DNA of 64,000 nucleotides from Paraphysomonas bandaiensis (taxonomy: Eukaryota; Chrysophyceae): assembly GCA_965644295.1 (NCBI GenBank), contig CBFFRP010000210.1, positions 1 to 64,000 of the forward strand, in the 5' to 3' direction. The notes beneath the pieces were generated by a model. The model had not been told where the DNA came from, made no database searches, and worked only from the letters and a program-made list of their open reading frames with translations. The position numbers and the translations under genes were made by a program. Below, piece after piece: positions 8,118 to 18,098 of this stretch (position 1 is the stretch's first letter; the number at the start of each line of letters is the position of its first letter).

Positions 8118-9602
8118 ATGAAGGTGGGATTTCATCTAAACACTTCATCTAAACGCAAGAAGATCTTAAATAATGAATATACGGATAATCACGATAGAGA
8201 GGGTCCTATACGACAAACACTTACAGGGATAGAGAAAGGAGAGCATATTATAGATAAAACTAATAAAGAGGAGAAGGAATTAGTCATTCCTTTACCACCT
8301 GGCCCTCGAGGATGTATAGATAAGTCAAGTAATAAGGGAGAAGGCCCCTCTATAGATGATATAGCAGCACAGGAGCTGTTAGATGATATGTATAATACAT
8401 CTAAAGGGAATACTGGACCACAACTAGTAATAGGGGGAGACACAGAAAAAAAGAATGTGAAGGCCCCTCTCTTAATGGCTAATCTTGCACCGGAGTTGAT
8501 TGGTATCGGAGATGATGATGAGCGGTTTAAAGTAGATATATCTCTCCGTGCTGAGAACATGGATGTGACTTCAGATGCCTATCAAGCAGTTCCTATTGAG
8601 CAATTTGGTGCTGCTATGCTACGTGGAATGGGTTGGAGCGGACCGGCTCCTGAGGACGAAGAAAACAAGCGATCCTATGATGTTGTTCCTCGGGAGCACC
8701 GCCTTGGTCTGGGTGCCACTCCCAAGCCTCCCGACGAAAAGGACAAACGTGGAGGACGGGATAAGAAAAAGGAGCGAGAGAAAGAAAAACAGGAGTGGCG
8801 GCGAAAAGCAGAAGAGCGACTTGGGAAACAAAAGTTATATGAGGGTGACCTCGTATGGCTGCGTGCACCGGCTGCATTGGCGGGGTGCAGGGGGGAGGTT
8901 ACGGCGACTGCTGGGGTTCCAGGACTCAATCGCATACGCATAACTCTTGAGAAGGACGGTACGAGTGTTGATGTGGATAGAAAGGATGCGGTGCTGCTGA
9001 CCGGGGAAGATCTTGAAGAGAAACCCTATCGGCGCGCAGTTGTTGCATCTGCGCCTGCTATTCCTAAGCAAGCAGAAGAGCAGACCAAGTCCCGCAAAAG
9101 GAGCCGAGAGCCTGCAGACAAGGACAACAGAAGTAGTCATAAGAGAGATAAACGAGATAGAAGTCACGAAAGGAGTAAAGAAGTAGTAAGTCATAGGGTG
9201 GATGGTAGAAGCAGTAGAGATGAAGGAAGTAGTAGTAAACCGTGGGTGCGGGCTGGTATTAGGGTGCGTGTTGTGTCTAAACGAGCATCGACAGACCCTT
9301 CACACTACTTGAAAAAAGGAGCGGTGTTAGACGTGTATCGTTCTTCTTCTGGATCGGTCCTTGCTTCCCTACAGCTGGACAACGGGGACTATCTCCAGAA
9401 TATCAAAGAGAAACACCTCGAGACGGTTCTGCCTTCGGTCGGAGAGACTTGTGTTGTGCTCTCTGGGATGCATGTGGGCGAAACGGCAGTGCTGCTGGAG
9501 AAGAAGCACAAGGTAGACTCCGTTGTTCTGCAGCTAACTGAAGACATGTCTGAAATAGTAACCGTGCCCATGGACGATATAGCCGCTCCGGCCTCCTTGT
9601 AA
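8118..9602 (+). CDS. GPKOW: GPKOW/MOS2-like G-patch and KOW spliceosomal protein
   Basis: Intronless 494-aa protein. GPKOW (human), MOS2 (plant) and Spp2 (yeast) bind the DEAH helicase DHX16/Prp2 and RNA in the activated spliceosome, in the nucleus. Seen: a KELVIPL motif at about 53-59, as in the family N-terminus; the Spp2/G-patch signature VPIEQFGAAMLRGMGW at about 158-173, followed by RLGLGA; a basic KERE-rich linker; a first KOW domain at about 240-292; an Arg/Ser/Lys-rich stretch at about 315-375; and a second KOW-like segment at about 441-480 (GETCVVLSGMHVGETAVLL). The start at 8118 is chosen because residues from an in-frame ATG at 8037 are low-complexity and match nothing. The G-patch is poor in glycines after GMGW compared with the usual pattern. 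Assignment is firm; interaction partners are inferred from the family. Confidence 0.88.
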   Translation: MKVGFHLNTSSKRKKILNNEYTDNHDREGPIRQTLTGIEKGEHIIDKTNKEEKELVIPLPPGPRGCIDKSSNKGEGPSIDDIAAQELLDDMYNTSKGNTGPQLVIGGDTEKKNVKAPLLMANLAPELIGIGDDDERFKVDISLRAENMDVTSDAYQAVPIEQFGAAMLRGMGWSGPAPEDEENKRSYDVVPREHRLGLGATPKPPDEKDKRGGRDKKKEREKEKQEWRRKAEERLGKQKLYEGDLVWLRAPAALAGCRGEVTATAGVPGLNRIRITLEKDGTSVDVDRKDAVLLTGEDLEEKPYRRAVVASAPAIPKQAEEQTKSRKRSREPADKDNRSSHKRDKRDRSHERSKEVVSHRVDGRSSRDEGSSSKPWVRAGIRVRVVSKRASTDPSHYLKKGAVLDVYRSSSGSVLASLQLDNGDYLQNIKEKHLETVLPSVGETCVVLSGMHVGETAVLLEKKHKVDSVVLQLTEDMSEIVTVPMDDIAAPASL

Positions 9603-10247
9603 ATTGCGTTTAATAATGAATCGTCTTGTTTTTCCATTCTACTTAAATGTTCATAGTAAGATTATTAATATATAGGTACCGTAGTTTCACTCTTCACGTA
9701 GTTGGTTTGATAGCAGCAACTAGTAATGCACAGGGCTGCGTAACAAATAATTGACGCAAGTTGTAGTCAATTATAAAATTGCAATTCTTATTTGCTGTCT
9801 CAATTAAGGGCTGTATTCTGTAGTAACTGTTTAAATAGGTAGTGTAAACCATTGCAGGTAGGTCTCTCTAATAGCTTAGTTAACCATAACTTTCACTATA
9901 ATAGTACAGCTTCGACGTGTAAGTATGATACTCTGCATTTCATAGGTGCGTAGTAGTAGTATACTAGTAGCTAGAATAACATTATGTAGTAGTACAATAC
10001 GGGTACGCTAATCGAAAGATGCGCCGACAAAGAATACATTATGCGGAAACAGCGATTGGCTGCTATAATCACATCGCAGACTAGGAACAGTACGGGCAGT
10101 AAATAGGCCCAGATCAAAACAAAGTAATACAAAATACGCTGTACGATACGCGTTATGAAAGAAGAAGATTTACGTTAAGCCTATCCTCAACTGAAAAGCA
10201 TGGAATTCATCTGGAATGATGACAGCCAATGTACATTAAACAGGTGT
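9603..10247. other. Intergenic, GPKOW to RPL36 (tail-to-tail)
   Basis: No gene seen. The two flanking genes converge, so this should hold both 3' UTRs and polyadenylation signals. Confidence 0.6.
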
Positions 10248-10745
10248 TCAGCTATGCATAGCTGCCTTAGCTCTCATCTTAGAGTACATCTCCTTCACCT
10301 TCTCACGCTTCTTCAGAGCTCTCTTGTGGGATCCAAGCTGCCAAAAACACATCATACATGCTATAATATCGATCATACATGATATACATGCAATCTATAT
10401 GCAACATGCATGCAATACATGGAGTATACATATAATACTGTATATCACATGGACTTACTCGGCGCTTAGCAAATTTGTACATACGCTTATCGGCACTGGC
10501 ACCGCTAACTTTAAGCATATCCAAGAGTCTCTTCTCATAAGGAGCCATACCCATGACCTCTCCGACAAGATCTCTTACCATAGCGTTACGTTTGGAGAGT
10601 TTCTGTATTATATATAATTATATATATATATATAGTTAGATATGAGCTATCTTACAGTCTTGTTCTGACTAGGGCGCTTAGGGACATTCCTCTTCTCAAC
10701 AGGAAAGCCCTTGTTCAATCCAACACAAGTTCCAGATGATGACAT
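10248..10745 (-). CDS. RPL36: 60S ribosomal protein eL36 (three exons)
   Basis: Component of the large ribosomal subunit in the cytoplasm. Exons on the minus strand: 10656-10745, 10459-10602 and 10248-10337. Both introns are phase 0 with GTAAG donors and CAG acceptors. The spliced product is 107 aa, the usual size for the family. Seen: N-terminal VGLNKGFPVEKRN; the core motif MVRDLVGEVMGMAPYEKR; LLDMLKVSG...DKRMYKFAKRR; and a lysine/arginine-rich tail LGSHKRALKKREKVKEMYSK ending in TGA. These blocks are in the same order as in other eukaryotic eL36 proteins. The introns (53 and 121 nt) are AT-rich; the longer one contains CATG/CATA-rich DNA. Confidence 0.93.
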
Positions 10746-12829
10746 GATAGCTTAACAGTTCTTCGACTATACTAATAGTCTATATATATATATATATGTA
10801 TGTATGTAGGTATGTATGTATATGGGGAGATAGTCAGTATATTTTTGCTCACCTTTCCTTCGACCACATATACGATATCTTTAAACGACTGAGATAGTTT
10901 CAGTTTATAAGGCTTTTTGAAATATATATCTGTATGAACGTATGTGTGTATTTGTGGTGTGTACTGCTGTATATACGTACGTATGTACGAAAAACATATA
11001 TGTATATAGGTACATATACTTAGGTACATATGTGGGTTGCTTGATCGTCGTATAGAGGCGTATGCGTCATAGTTTTCGGGAATAAATTGAAGTAAAATTT
11101 CTCTATATTACTGAAGTATAACTACGGCTAGAGTATAGACAATTGTTGTCTCAATATTAGAGGCATCTGTGAACAAAAATATACAAAGGATGCCGTTGGC
11201 TGTTGCTGGATATCCACATGTGCGCATAGATACAGCCATGCATGTCATATCTAGATGTTGCTCGTAGCGACGAGTCCATGTACACATCAATTGTCACTAC
11301 AGTATAATGCAATCGAGACACAGTCATCTGCTGTATGAAGCCATAAACCATGAAACTGGAGATACATACACTCCTTAAGAGCTACATGAACCTCATGAAT
11401 GATTGAAATCAGTTGCCAGATAACAACACGCTCACTACAGCAGTTAACGGGCTCATACATATACAACAACACTGAGGAGCTGGTATCCATAGACTCTATT
11501 GATTACTGATATATATGATCTCTCTACTACACAATCAAACGTCCTCAAACTACATGAGATCGTCATGTTGAAACCGGCCGGAGGACATCAGTGCTCTGGT
11601 GGTCATGAAGGGGCTATGTGTCCATAGGGTGACAGTTACGTGAATGAAATTCATAATATCATGAATTTTGTGAGCGTACTCGAAACATGTAATTGTTTTA
11701 TAACCTACTGTGTATATTGGGACAAAATTACCACTCTCTGGCTGTAATTCATGCCATGTGTACTAAGTATCCAACTTTAGTGCTAGGAGAATTACTTGTA
11801 TATTTCCGCAGATACTGAGCTGCCACAAAGCGTTTCGTGCTATGGACATATCGAAGTCTTACCGTATTCGAGTCGTCTCCATCTAATACATATGTTTGTT
11901 TAGAAGAGTAGTATAGTCGCTTTAATTGCGAAAAAAAATCATAGCTGGGTATAAGTAATAAATAATATAAAGGATAGTACAATAAACAATATACAATACA
12001 GCCTTTCATGTATAACATCCCTCGTTCTTGCAGCTTTATTAATTACGATGATATAGCTAACTGTCTAACTGTTATATTCAATGAGCGATACACTTCGTAT
12101 TGTTAGTTAAAGAATTCACACGAAGAATATACCCTTGTAGTATAGTAGCAATTATATCCAATCACATAACAATATCTTGTACAGTCACGTATCTTATATG
12201 ATCTGATGATATTTCAGTTAATTATTATATAGGACGTGTATAATATATATATATGTTCAGGAGTATACGTGAATTAGTGAATCTTACTATTATTATTTAC
12301 GAGAGAGTACAGTTTGCACTATTCTGTCATGACTAGAAATTGTGATTGCGTTAATTTTATTAGTTCATTTTATTGTGAAAAAACTGTGATTAGATATGAT
12401 CTTCAGCGTACTTTTACGTATTTTACAAAAGTTAAAACTGATTAGTAGTAGTAGTTGTTCTACTTCACTTGTTTCAAACTTTGCAACTGGAATATATTTG
12501 ATCAGAATCAACCAGTAGGAATCTATATATATATCGTGGGCCAATTTGATGAATGTGTAGAAGAAAACAATATGAGAAGCAATATGACCATAATTTATTC
12601 ATGTGAACTAGTGCAACAGCATTTTCACAGATAAATTTTCATCTTTAATGTAACAAACACTGCAACTGTAGCCTGATACAATAGTCATTGTAGCTACATT
12701 TCCTTTGAGAAACTTGAGTACTTCAACATATATAATATGTAGTACGCCATACATATCATGTTCAGTTAATCTCTGACACTCACAAAACTTTGAAATGTCA
12801 CCACCATTTCATATTGAAACAACTCCGAA
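10746..12829. other. Non-coding interval upstream of RPL36
   Basis: TATG microsatellite DNA (10780-10830), a dispersed repeat at 11060-11195 (separate entry), and AT-rich DNA with no supported gene. Open frames here are short and low-complexity. Confidence 0.6.
11060..11195 (+). repeat. Dispersed repeat, copy 1 of 3
   Basis: About 136 bp that match, in reverse complement, 33692-33827 and 42285-42420. By eye the match is about 75-80%, with a near-perfect core (ATTGTTGTCTCAATATTAG then AGGCATCT). It contains no ORF. It may be an old SINE- or MITE-like element. Confidence 0.7.
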
Positions 12830-14752
12830 CTAGTAACTAGAGGAGGCCATCGAGATTATAGTATTATAAAACTCTTTAAACTCTGGGAAACCAATTCTAC
12901 CATCTCGGTCAGTGTCGATAGCAGCAAATAACTCCTCGATATTGGACACACTGATGGGCTGGAAACCGGTGGGATTAACTCGTTTATTCTCCAACATGCA
13001 CCCCACAGCAAGGTTGAAGTCTTGAAGATTGACATACCCTGTGTCAGTAATGTCGAATATACTGAAGTACATTCTGATTACATCCTCATCAACAGGATGA
13101 CGATCCTCCTCTGGTTGAAAGGCTAGCATCGTTATGAGAAACTCCTTCAAACTAATAGTACCTGCGGTGAAACATGAGCAACAACAAGGATGGCTGGAGC
13201 AAGAAACATCCAGCGACAGAACACTCACCAGTATTACCGACATCAAACACATTAAACACACCGCGCTGTGCGAGATTCGGCAGTCCTGCTTGAGTAATAA
13301 TATTGGCGAACTCCTCGTATGTGATTTCCTTCTCTACCGCAAAACCTCCGTCTTCAGTTCGAGTGTTGTTGGTTGACATAGACGTGACCACTAATTTCTT
13401 GAAAGTATTAATCCGATTGCGAAACTCAATTGTACCACTTGACATATCTCTTTTAGCCCGCACAGGACTGGAAGGGTCTCCTCCTGACGCTCCAGTCGCA
13501 CTCTCCGCCAGACCATCAGTTAGTTTTTCAGTGCTAGTAGGAACGGTTACTATCTTCTTACGCATCACAGGAATGAGCTCAGTTAAGTGCTCACGTCTTA
13601 TTTTACTGCTCTCTCCAACAGTGTTCTGAACAAAAAACGTTCGCATCCTCTGCCGTAGGGCAAGATGCTTAACTCGGGTGAAGTATTCTGCGCCAAGGTC
13701 AGAATCGGGCACCTGTGTAGACATCCAAGGGTGCCGAAGGATCTGCTCGATATTGAGTCTATCTTCCGGGTTCCTAACTAGTATGCGGCGTACCAAGTCC
13801 ATCGCTTTGTCACTGATGCCCTCCCAACCCCTCCCCACCATGGGGAAATATTTGCCAGAAGCAGACTGCTCAGGGTTCTCCGGGTGGAAAGGAGTCAGAC
13901 CAGAGAGCATGCTATAGAGACAACACCCTGCCTGCCATAAGTCGGAATAACTAGCGTACTCACAGTGGGAGAGAGTCTCAGGAGCAATGTAACCACGAGT
14001 TCCACAGGCTTTTTTTCTGATAAACATATCCCCGGGATTATTTATCTTTACCATGAGTCCAAAGTCAACTATTTTAATCTATTTTATTCACTTAAATGAG
14101 ACATACAGCAAATATTGTAACACACCCTCACCTTCGAGTCATCTTCAGGATCTTCAAACATGATATTCTCTAGTTTTAAGTCACAGTGAATATAATTCTT
14201 CTCATGAATACTCTTTAATGCTAAAATAAATCCTTTAAACATGCGCTTTAAATCCAATTCAGAAACAGTTGTTCGATTATGTATTCTATCTAGTATAGTT
14301 CCATAATCAAGCAACTGCATTACTATAACAGGATACGTGTGTTTCCATATCTTCCCATCTTTACTACTAACGATACCATTCGGTGTATCCATGAATGTAT
14401 CATATAACTGAACAGCACCAGGAACCCCTTGAAGGGATTTCAAGATATCAATCTCTGTTTGTATAGATGTTATATGAGGCTCTCGTTTAGTGTAACCGAA
14501 ACATTTTAATGCTACAGTGAGACTGCTGCTCCTCCTGTATGCTCGATAGACAACCCCCATACCACCTTGTGCGATAAAGGAGAGGATTGTGATGTCATGA
14601 GATGGATAAGGGGGGTAAGAAGAAGGGGATAGAGGGGAGGATAGAGTGGAAGAGGGTGAGAGATTGGAGTTTACTGGAGTAAACGGAGGTATGTGGGTAG
14701 GGTCCTTTATAGGGTCTGTTGGGGGGAGATGACGTGATTCCAGGCATCCCAT
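12830..14752 (-). CDS. EF-hand (CDPK-like) protein kinase, 3 exons, 600 aa
   Basis: Exons on the minus strand: 14132-14752, 13229-14078 and 12830-13161, joined in frame. N-terminus MGCLES fits N-myristoylation plus palmitoylation, so membrane attachment is likely. A Pro/Ser-rich stretch (about 10-50) precedes the kinase domain: Gly-rich loop IAQGGMGVVY (60-69), Lys83, catalytic loop HCDLKLEN (189-196), DFG at 212-214, GTRGYIAPE. The usual HRD is HCD, so this is a non-RD kinase. After a linker come three EF-hand loops: DVGNTGTISLKE (486-497), DITDTGYVNLQD (527-538) and the canonical DTDRDGRIGFPE (573-584). Kinase followed by EF hands is the CDPK arrangement; the domain order and calcium control are family knowledge. 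It differs from textbook CDPKs in having three recognisable EF hands instead of four, a long kinase-EF linker and the HCD motif. Head-to-head with the kinase at 15386. Confidence 0.85.
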
Positions 14753-14942
14753 GAGACTAGAGCGAAGGGGGAGGGGTGTTAAGGTGTGTTATAGGTCGAA
14801 AGGGTAAGTACATATGTGTATCATCTGAAATACATATACATACATATAAGTCACATGACTCCATATGAAGAACACATACATAGATGATCATCACACCATA
14901 CTTCTACATAGGCTTCATAGTAGGATTTCCTACATGGTACGC

Positions 14943-15255
14943 ATGTATGTATGTATGTATGTATGTATGTATGTATGTATGTATGTATGTATGTATGTAT
15001 GTATGTATGTATGTATGTATGTATGTATGTATGTATGTATGTATGTATGTATGTATGTATGTATGTATGTATGTATGTATGTATGTATGTATGTATGTAT
15101 GTATGTATGTATGTATGTATGTATGTATGTATGTATGTATGTATGTATGTATGTATGTATGTATGTATGTATGTATGTATGTATGTATGTATGTATGTAT
15201 GTATGTATGTATGTATGTATGTATGTATGTATGTATGTATGTATGTATGTATGTA
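14943..15255. repeat. (ATGT)n microsatellite, about 78 units
   Basis: An uninterrupted tetranucleotide run of about 313 bp. It fills half of the 633-bp region between two divergent kinase genes. Any open frame through it (Met-Tyr-Val-Cys or Tyr-Ile-His-Thr repeats) is a by-product of the repeat. Confidence 0.98.
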
Positions 15256-15385
15256 CATTTATGATATGAGGGGCTCGCTAAGTATCAATCCTCATAACTA
15301 ACCCACCCTTATCTACACAACCCACCTTGCCTCAGGTGCAATATAACAGGATCATCCGACTACATTTCCACCACAGGCGAGTGCA

Positions 15386-18098
15386 ATGGCTGATCCTGCG
15401 CTAGGTAATCTCTCTATACACTTTATATCTTATATATAACACATACATACTCATATATATATAGAACTAGGTCCCTCGAATGGAAACAGGCTCAGAGTGT
15501 CATTTGGGGAGTCTCCACAGGTGTCTGATAGAGCGGCGAGGAGAAGGAGTTCTCCGAAAGATATCTCTCAAAAGCGTTAGTGACTACACACATATACACA
15601 CATATAGTACACGCTGATATATATATAGGCATACACACACACTGATATATATACATACATACACATATATGCTGATATAAATATGTACATAACTGATATA
15701 GATATGCTTCATTCTCTCACAGGCCGCTCGAGTTTTGTGTACGAGCAAGTATCAGACAAAGCGGACCCCACCCACCGCATCAAGAGACAGTTTTCAAAGA
15801 AGGGAACTGTAATTGTAACGACTAAGTACGTCATGTAAAGATATAGATGTCTCTGTAACCATGCATTCAGAGTGGATTGCGTGATAGATAGAGGAAGGCA
15901 TGTCCAAGTCAACGATTATCATATGCTAAAGTCCCTTGGAAAGGTTGTCTCACTACAGTCATAAACGACCCCGCTCATACTTTTTATAGGGTGCATACGG
16001 TGAGGTGAAGCTTGCTGCCAAGGACCTCACGGAAGATGACTTTGGTGCTACTCATGAAAAGTATGTGTCTCCTTTGTAGGTTATTTATTGTTATTATTTG
16101 CGAAAAGGTTCGCAATCAAAATTTTGAAGCGAAACCCCGCTGGGGATGAGAGGCGCGCCTTCCATATGCGCCGGAGTAGCGGTGGATCTGATGTTCTTCC
16201 CCCAGTTTCACCAGAACTGCAGTCTACTTCGTCGAATACCTCTGTGGCAGTTAGTACAGCCTCGGTTGTTTTCCTTTGTTCTAATACTTTGATTTGTGTA
16301 CTTCCAGGCGGAAGAAATTACCACTAATTTATCGGAATCTCTTGCTCAAGAAATCGCTATCCTGAAGATACTGGTACACCCCAATTTGGTGAAACTATTA
16401 GAGATAATTAATGACGAGAACTCGAAGTATGTGTACCTGGTTTTGGAGCATATAGAAGGCGGAACAGTGATGGTGTTCGACGAGGCCAAGGGTCAGTACG
16501 TATATCGCCTCACGAAGAGGGTGATGCTTGAGTCAACGGCCAGAAAAACCTTTAAAGACCTCATAAGCGCCCTCAGTTACCTACATGCCAACCATATTGC
16601 CCATCGTAAGTCTTTGTAATGTCCCTTCTATGACTCTTGATTTTGAAAATTACAGGTGACATCAAACCGGATAACCTTTTGGTAGATTTTAAAGGAAACC
16701 TGAAACTCAGTGATTTTGGGGTCTCATCTCACTTCGAGAGCGACAGAAAGAAGTCTGCTATTAGTCTGGTCGCCCTAGCAAGGTCCAAAAGTAGAGGTGC
16801 GGTCAGTCAGACGGAAGGGACATACTCCTTCTATAGCCCAGAGATGTGCACAGTGAAGACTGGAACTGGCTACTCAGCGTATATGGCCGATATGTGGGCT
16901 GCTTCCATCTGCCTCTGGATATTCGTATTTGGGAAGGTACCGTTCTACCATCCTGAAGTAATGACGCTCTTCCAAATGATTAGGTACGTCAAGGGTTTGT
17001 CTGTGTTTGTCTCAAGCCAGTTGTATTATTCACAGGGAGGAAGACCCCATTAAGCCACACAGAGTTTCACCTGGTATGTTGTACTCATATCTCTGTACTT
17101 GTATTTACGTATACTACCAGAATTGGAGCACTTGTTTGATATGCTTCTTCAGAAAGATGTGGGGGTCAGGTAGGTTATTGTATTGTGCTGGTAATTGGAT
17201 CATTAATGATCACCGACAGACCCAGTGCGGCGCATGTACGGCACCACTGCTGGTTAACTGGAGAGACTCTATTCGAGTACCTGAAGAGCGAAGAGGATTC
17301 AGGAGACTCTTCCTCCTCTGATTACGGAGAAGAAGATATTACGGTCCAGGTACTCGACACTCTACGTGCAGATGACATTGAGTGCGAGATAGAAAATGAA
17401 GGTATCGTAATAGTATATTGTAGTGTCACTTGGTTACGTTTGTTTCCAGAACCTAAACTACCCAAATACGTTGAAAACGTTATTCGCAAGTGAGTATTTT
17501 AGAAACTTGAGAGCACAATGTAAATATGCTAATATTCTCTTAGGAAAGCGCAGGAAGCTAAAGAACGATGTCGCATGAGGCATGAAGAATTTGTAAAAAA
17601 TGCCAACATTGAAATGAAGTAAGATATACAACTTAAACTGTCTTGCTGTAATGTTGGTATCAGTTTGCTCTTAAGAAAGGCCCAACAACGTGTCCATATA
17701 TCTTTAGTGGAGGAGTCAGAAGAGGAGTCGTCGGTATGTGTACTTTTGTGATAAAGTGTTATTGTCCTCACATTTTAACAAGCTCGACGACATGAGCATA
17801 TCAAGCGATGATTCTGACCCATTAGGTGAGTCGAAAAAATAAAATAATAAAACTACTAATATGAGTACATATAGGGCGCATATCATCTTTTATTGATGAT
17901 AGTACCCGTGGAATAGGTTCTACAGGTGCTGTAGCTGTCTTGAAAATGCTTTCTGAACCAGAAGATTCCGACATATCACCATCTAAAAAGCATGGTTCTA
18001 ACAAGATTAGAGGCAGAGATGATGAAGATGAATACAGCGATACGTCTGAAGATTATGAGCAGTCATTTTTGTCTAAATTTTGTTTCTGTTGCTCTTAG
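15386..18098 (+). CDS. CaMKK/LKB1-like Ser/Thr protein kinase, 16 exons, 613 aa
   Basis: Exons: 15386-15404, 15471-15575, 15723-15825, 15892-15943, 15990-16060, 16108-16264, 16308-16605, 16656-16983, 17036-17073, 17121-17169, 17220-17401, 17450-17489, 17544-17618, 17676-17733, 17783-17825 and 17875-18098. All junctions are GT-AG and keep the frame; introns are mostly 43-66 nt. Exon 6 could also end slightly earlier. Seen: NDYHMLKSLGKGAYGEV (glycine loop, about 82-99), FAIKIL (ATP-binding Lys), a 30-residue insert after it as in CaMKKs, HRDIKPDNLLVD (268-279), SDFGVSSHF (287-295), SPEM, and DMWAASICLWIFVFGKVPF. This set is typical of CaMKK and related AMPK/SnRK1-activating kinases. The acidic, Ser-rich tail ends in FCFCCS, a cluster of cysteines able to be palmitoylated. 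Activation by calmodulin is known for animal members but no CaM site is evident here. Confidence 0.85.

Noticed and set aside
14943-15255. Possible CRISPR-like array
   Set aside because: Pure tetranucleotide run with no spacers, in a eukaryotic genome.
14851-15301. Long open frames of repeated Tyr-Ile-His-Thr or Met-Tyr-Val-Cys
   Set aside because: They are produced by the ATGT microsatellite, whose period of four leaves several frames open on both strands.
15745-15765. MITE end inside kinase exon 3 (GACAAAGCGGACC resembles the 63418 MITE end)
   Set aside because: Only about 13 bases match and the surrounding exon reads in frame; likely chance.
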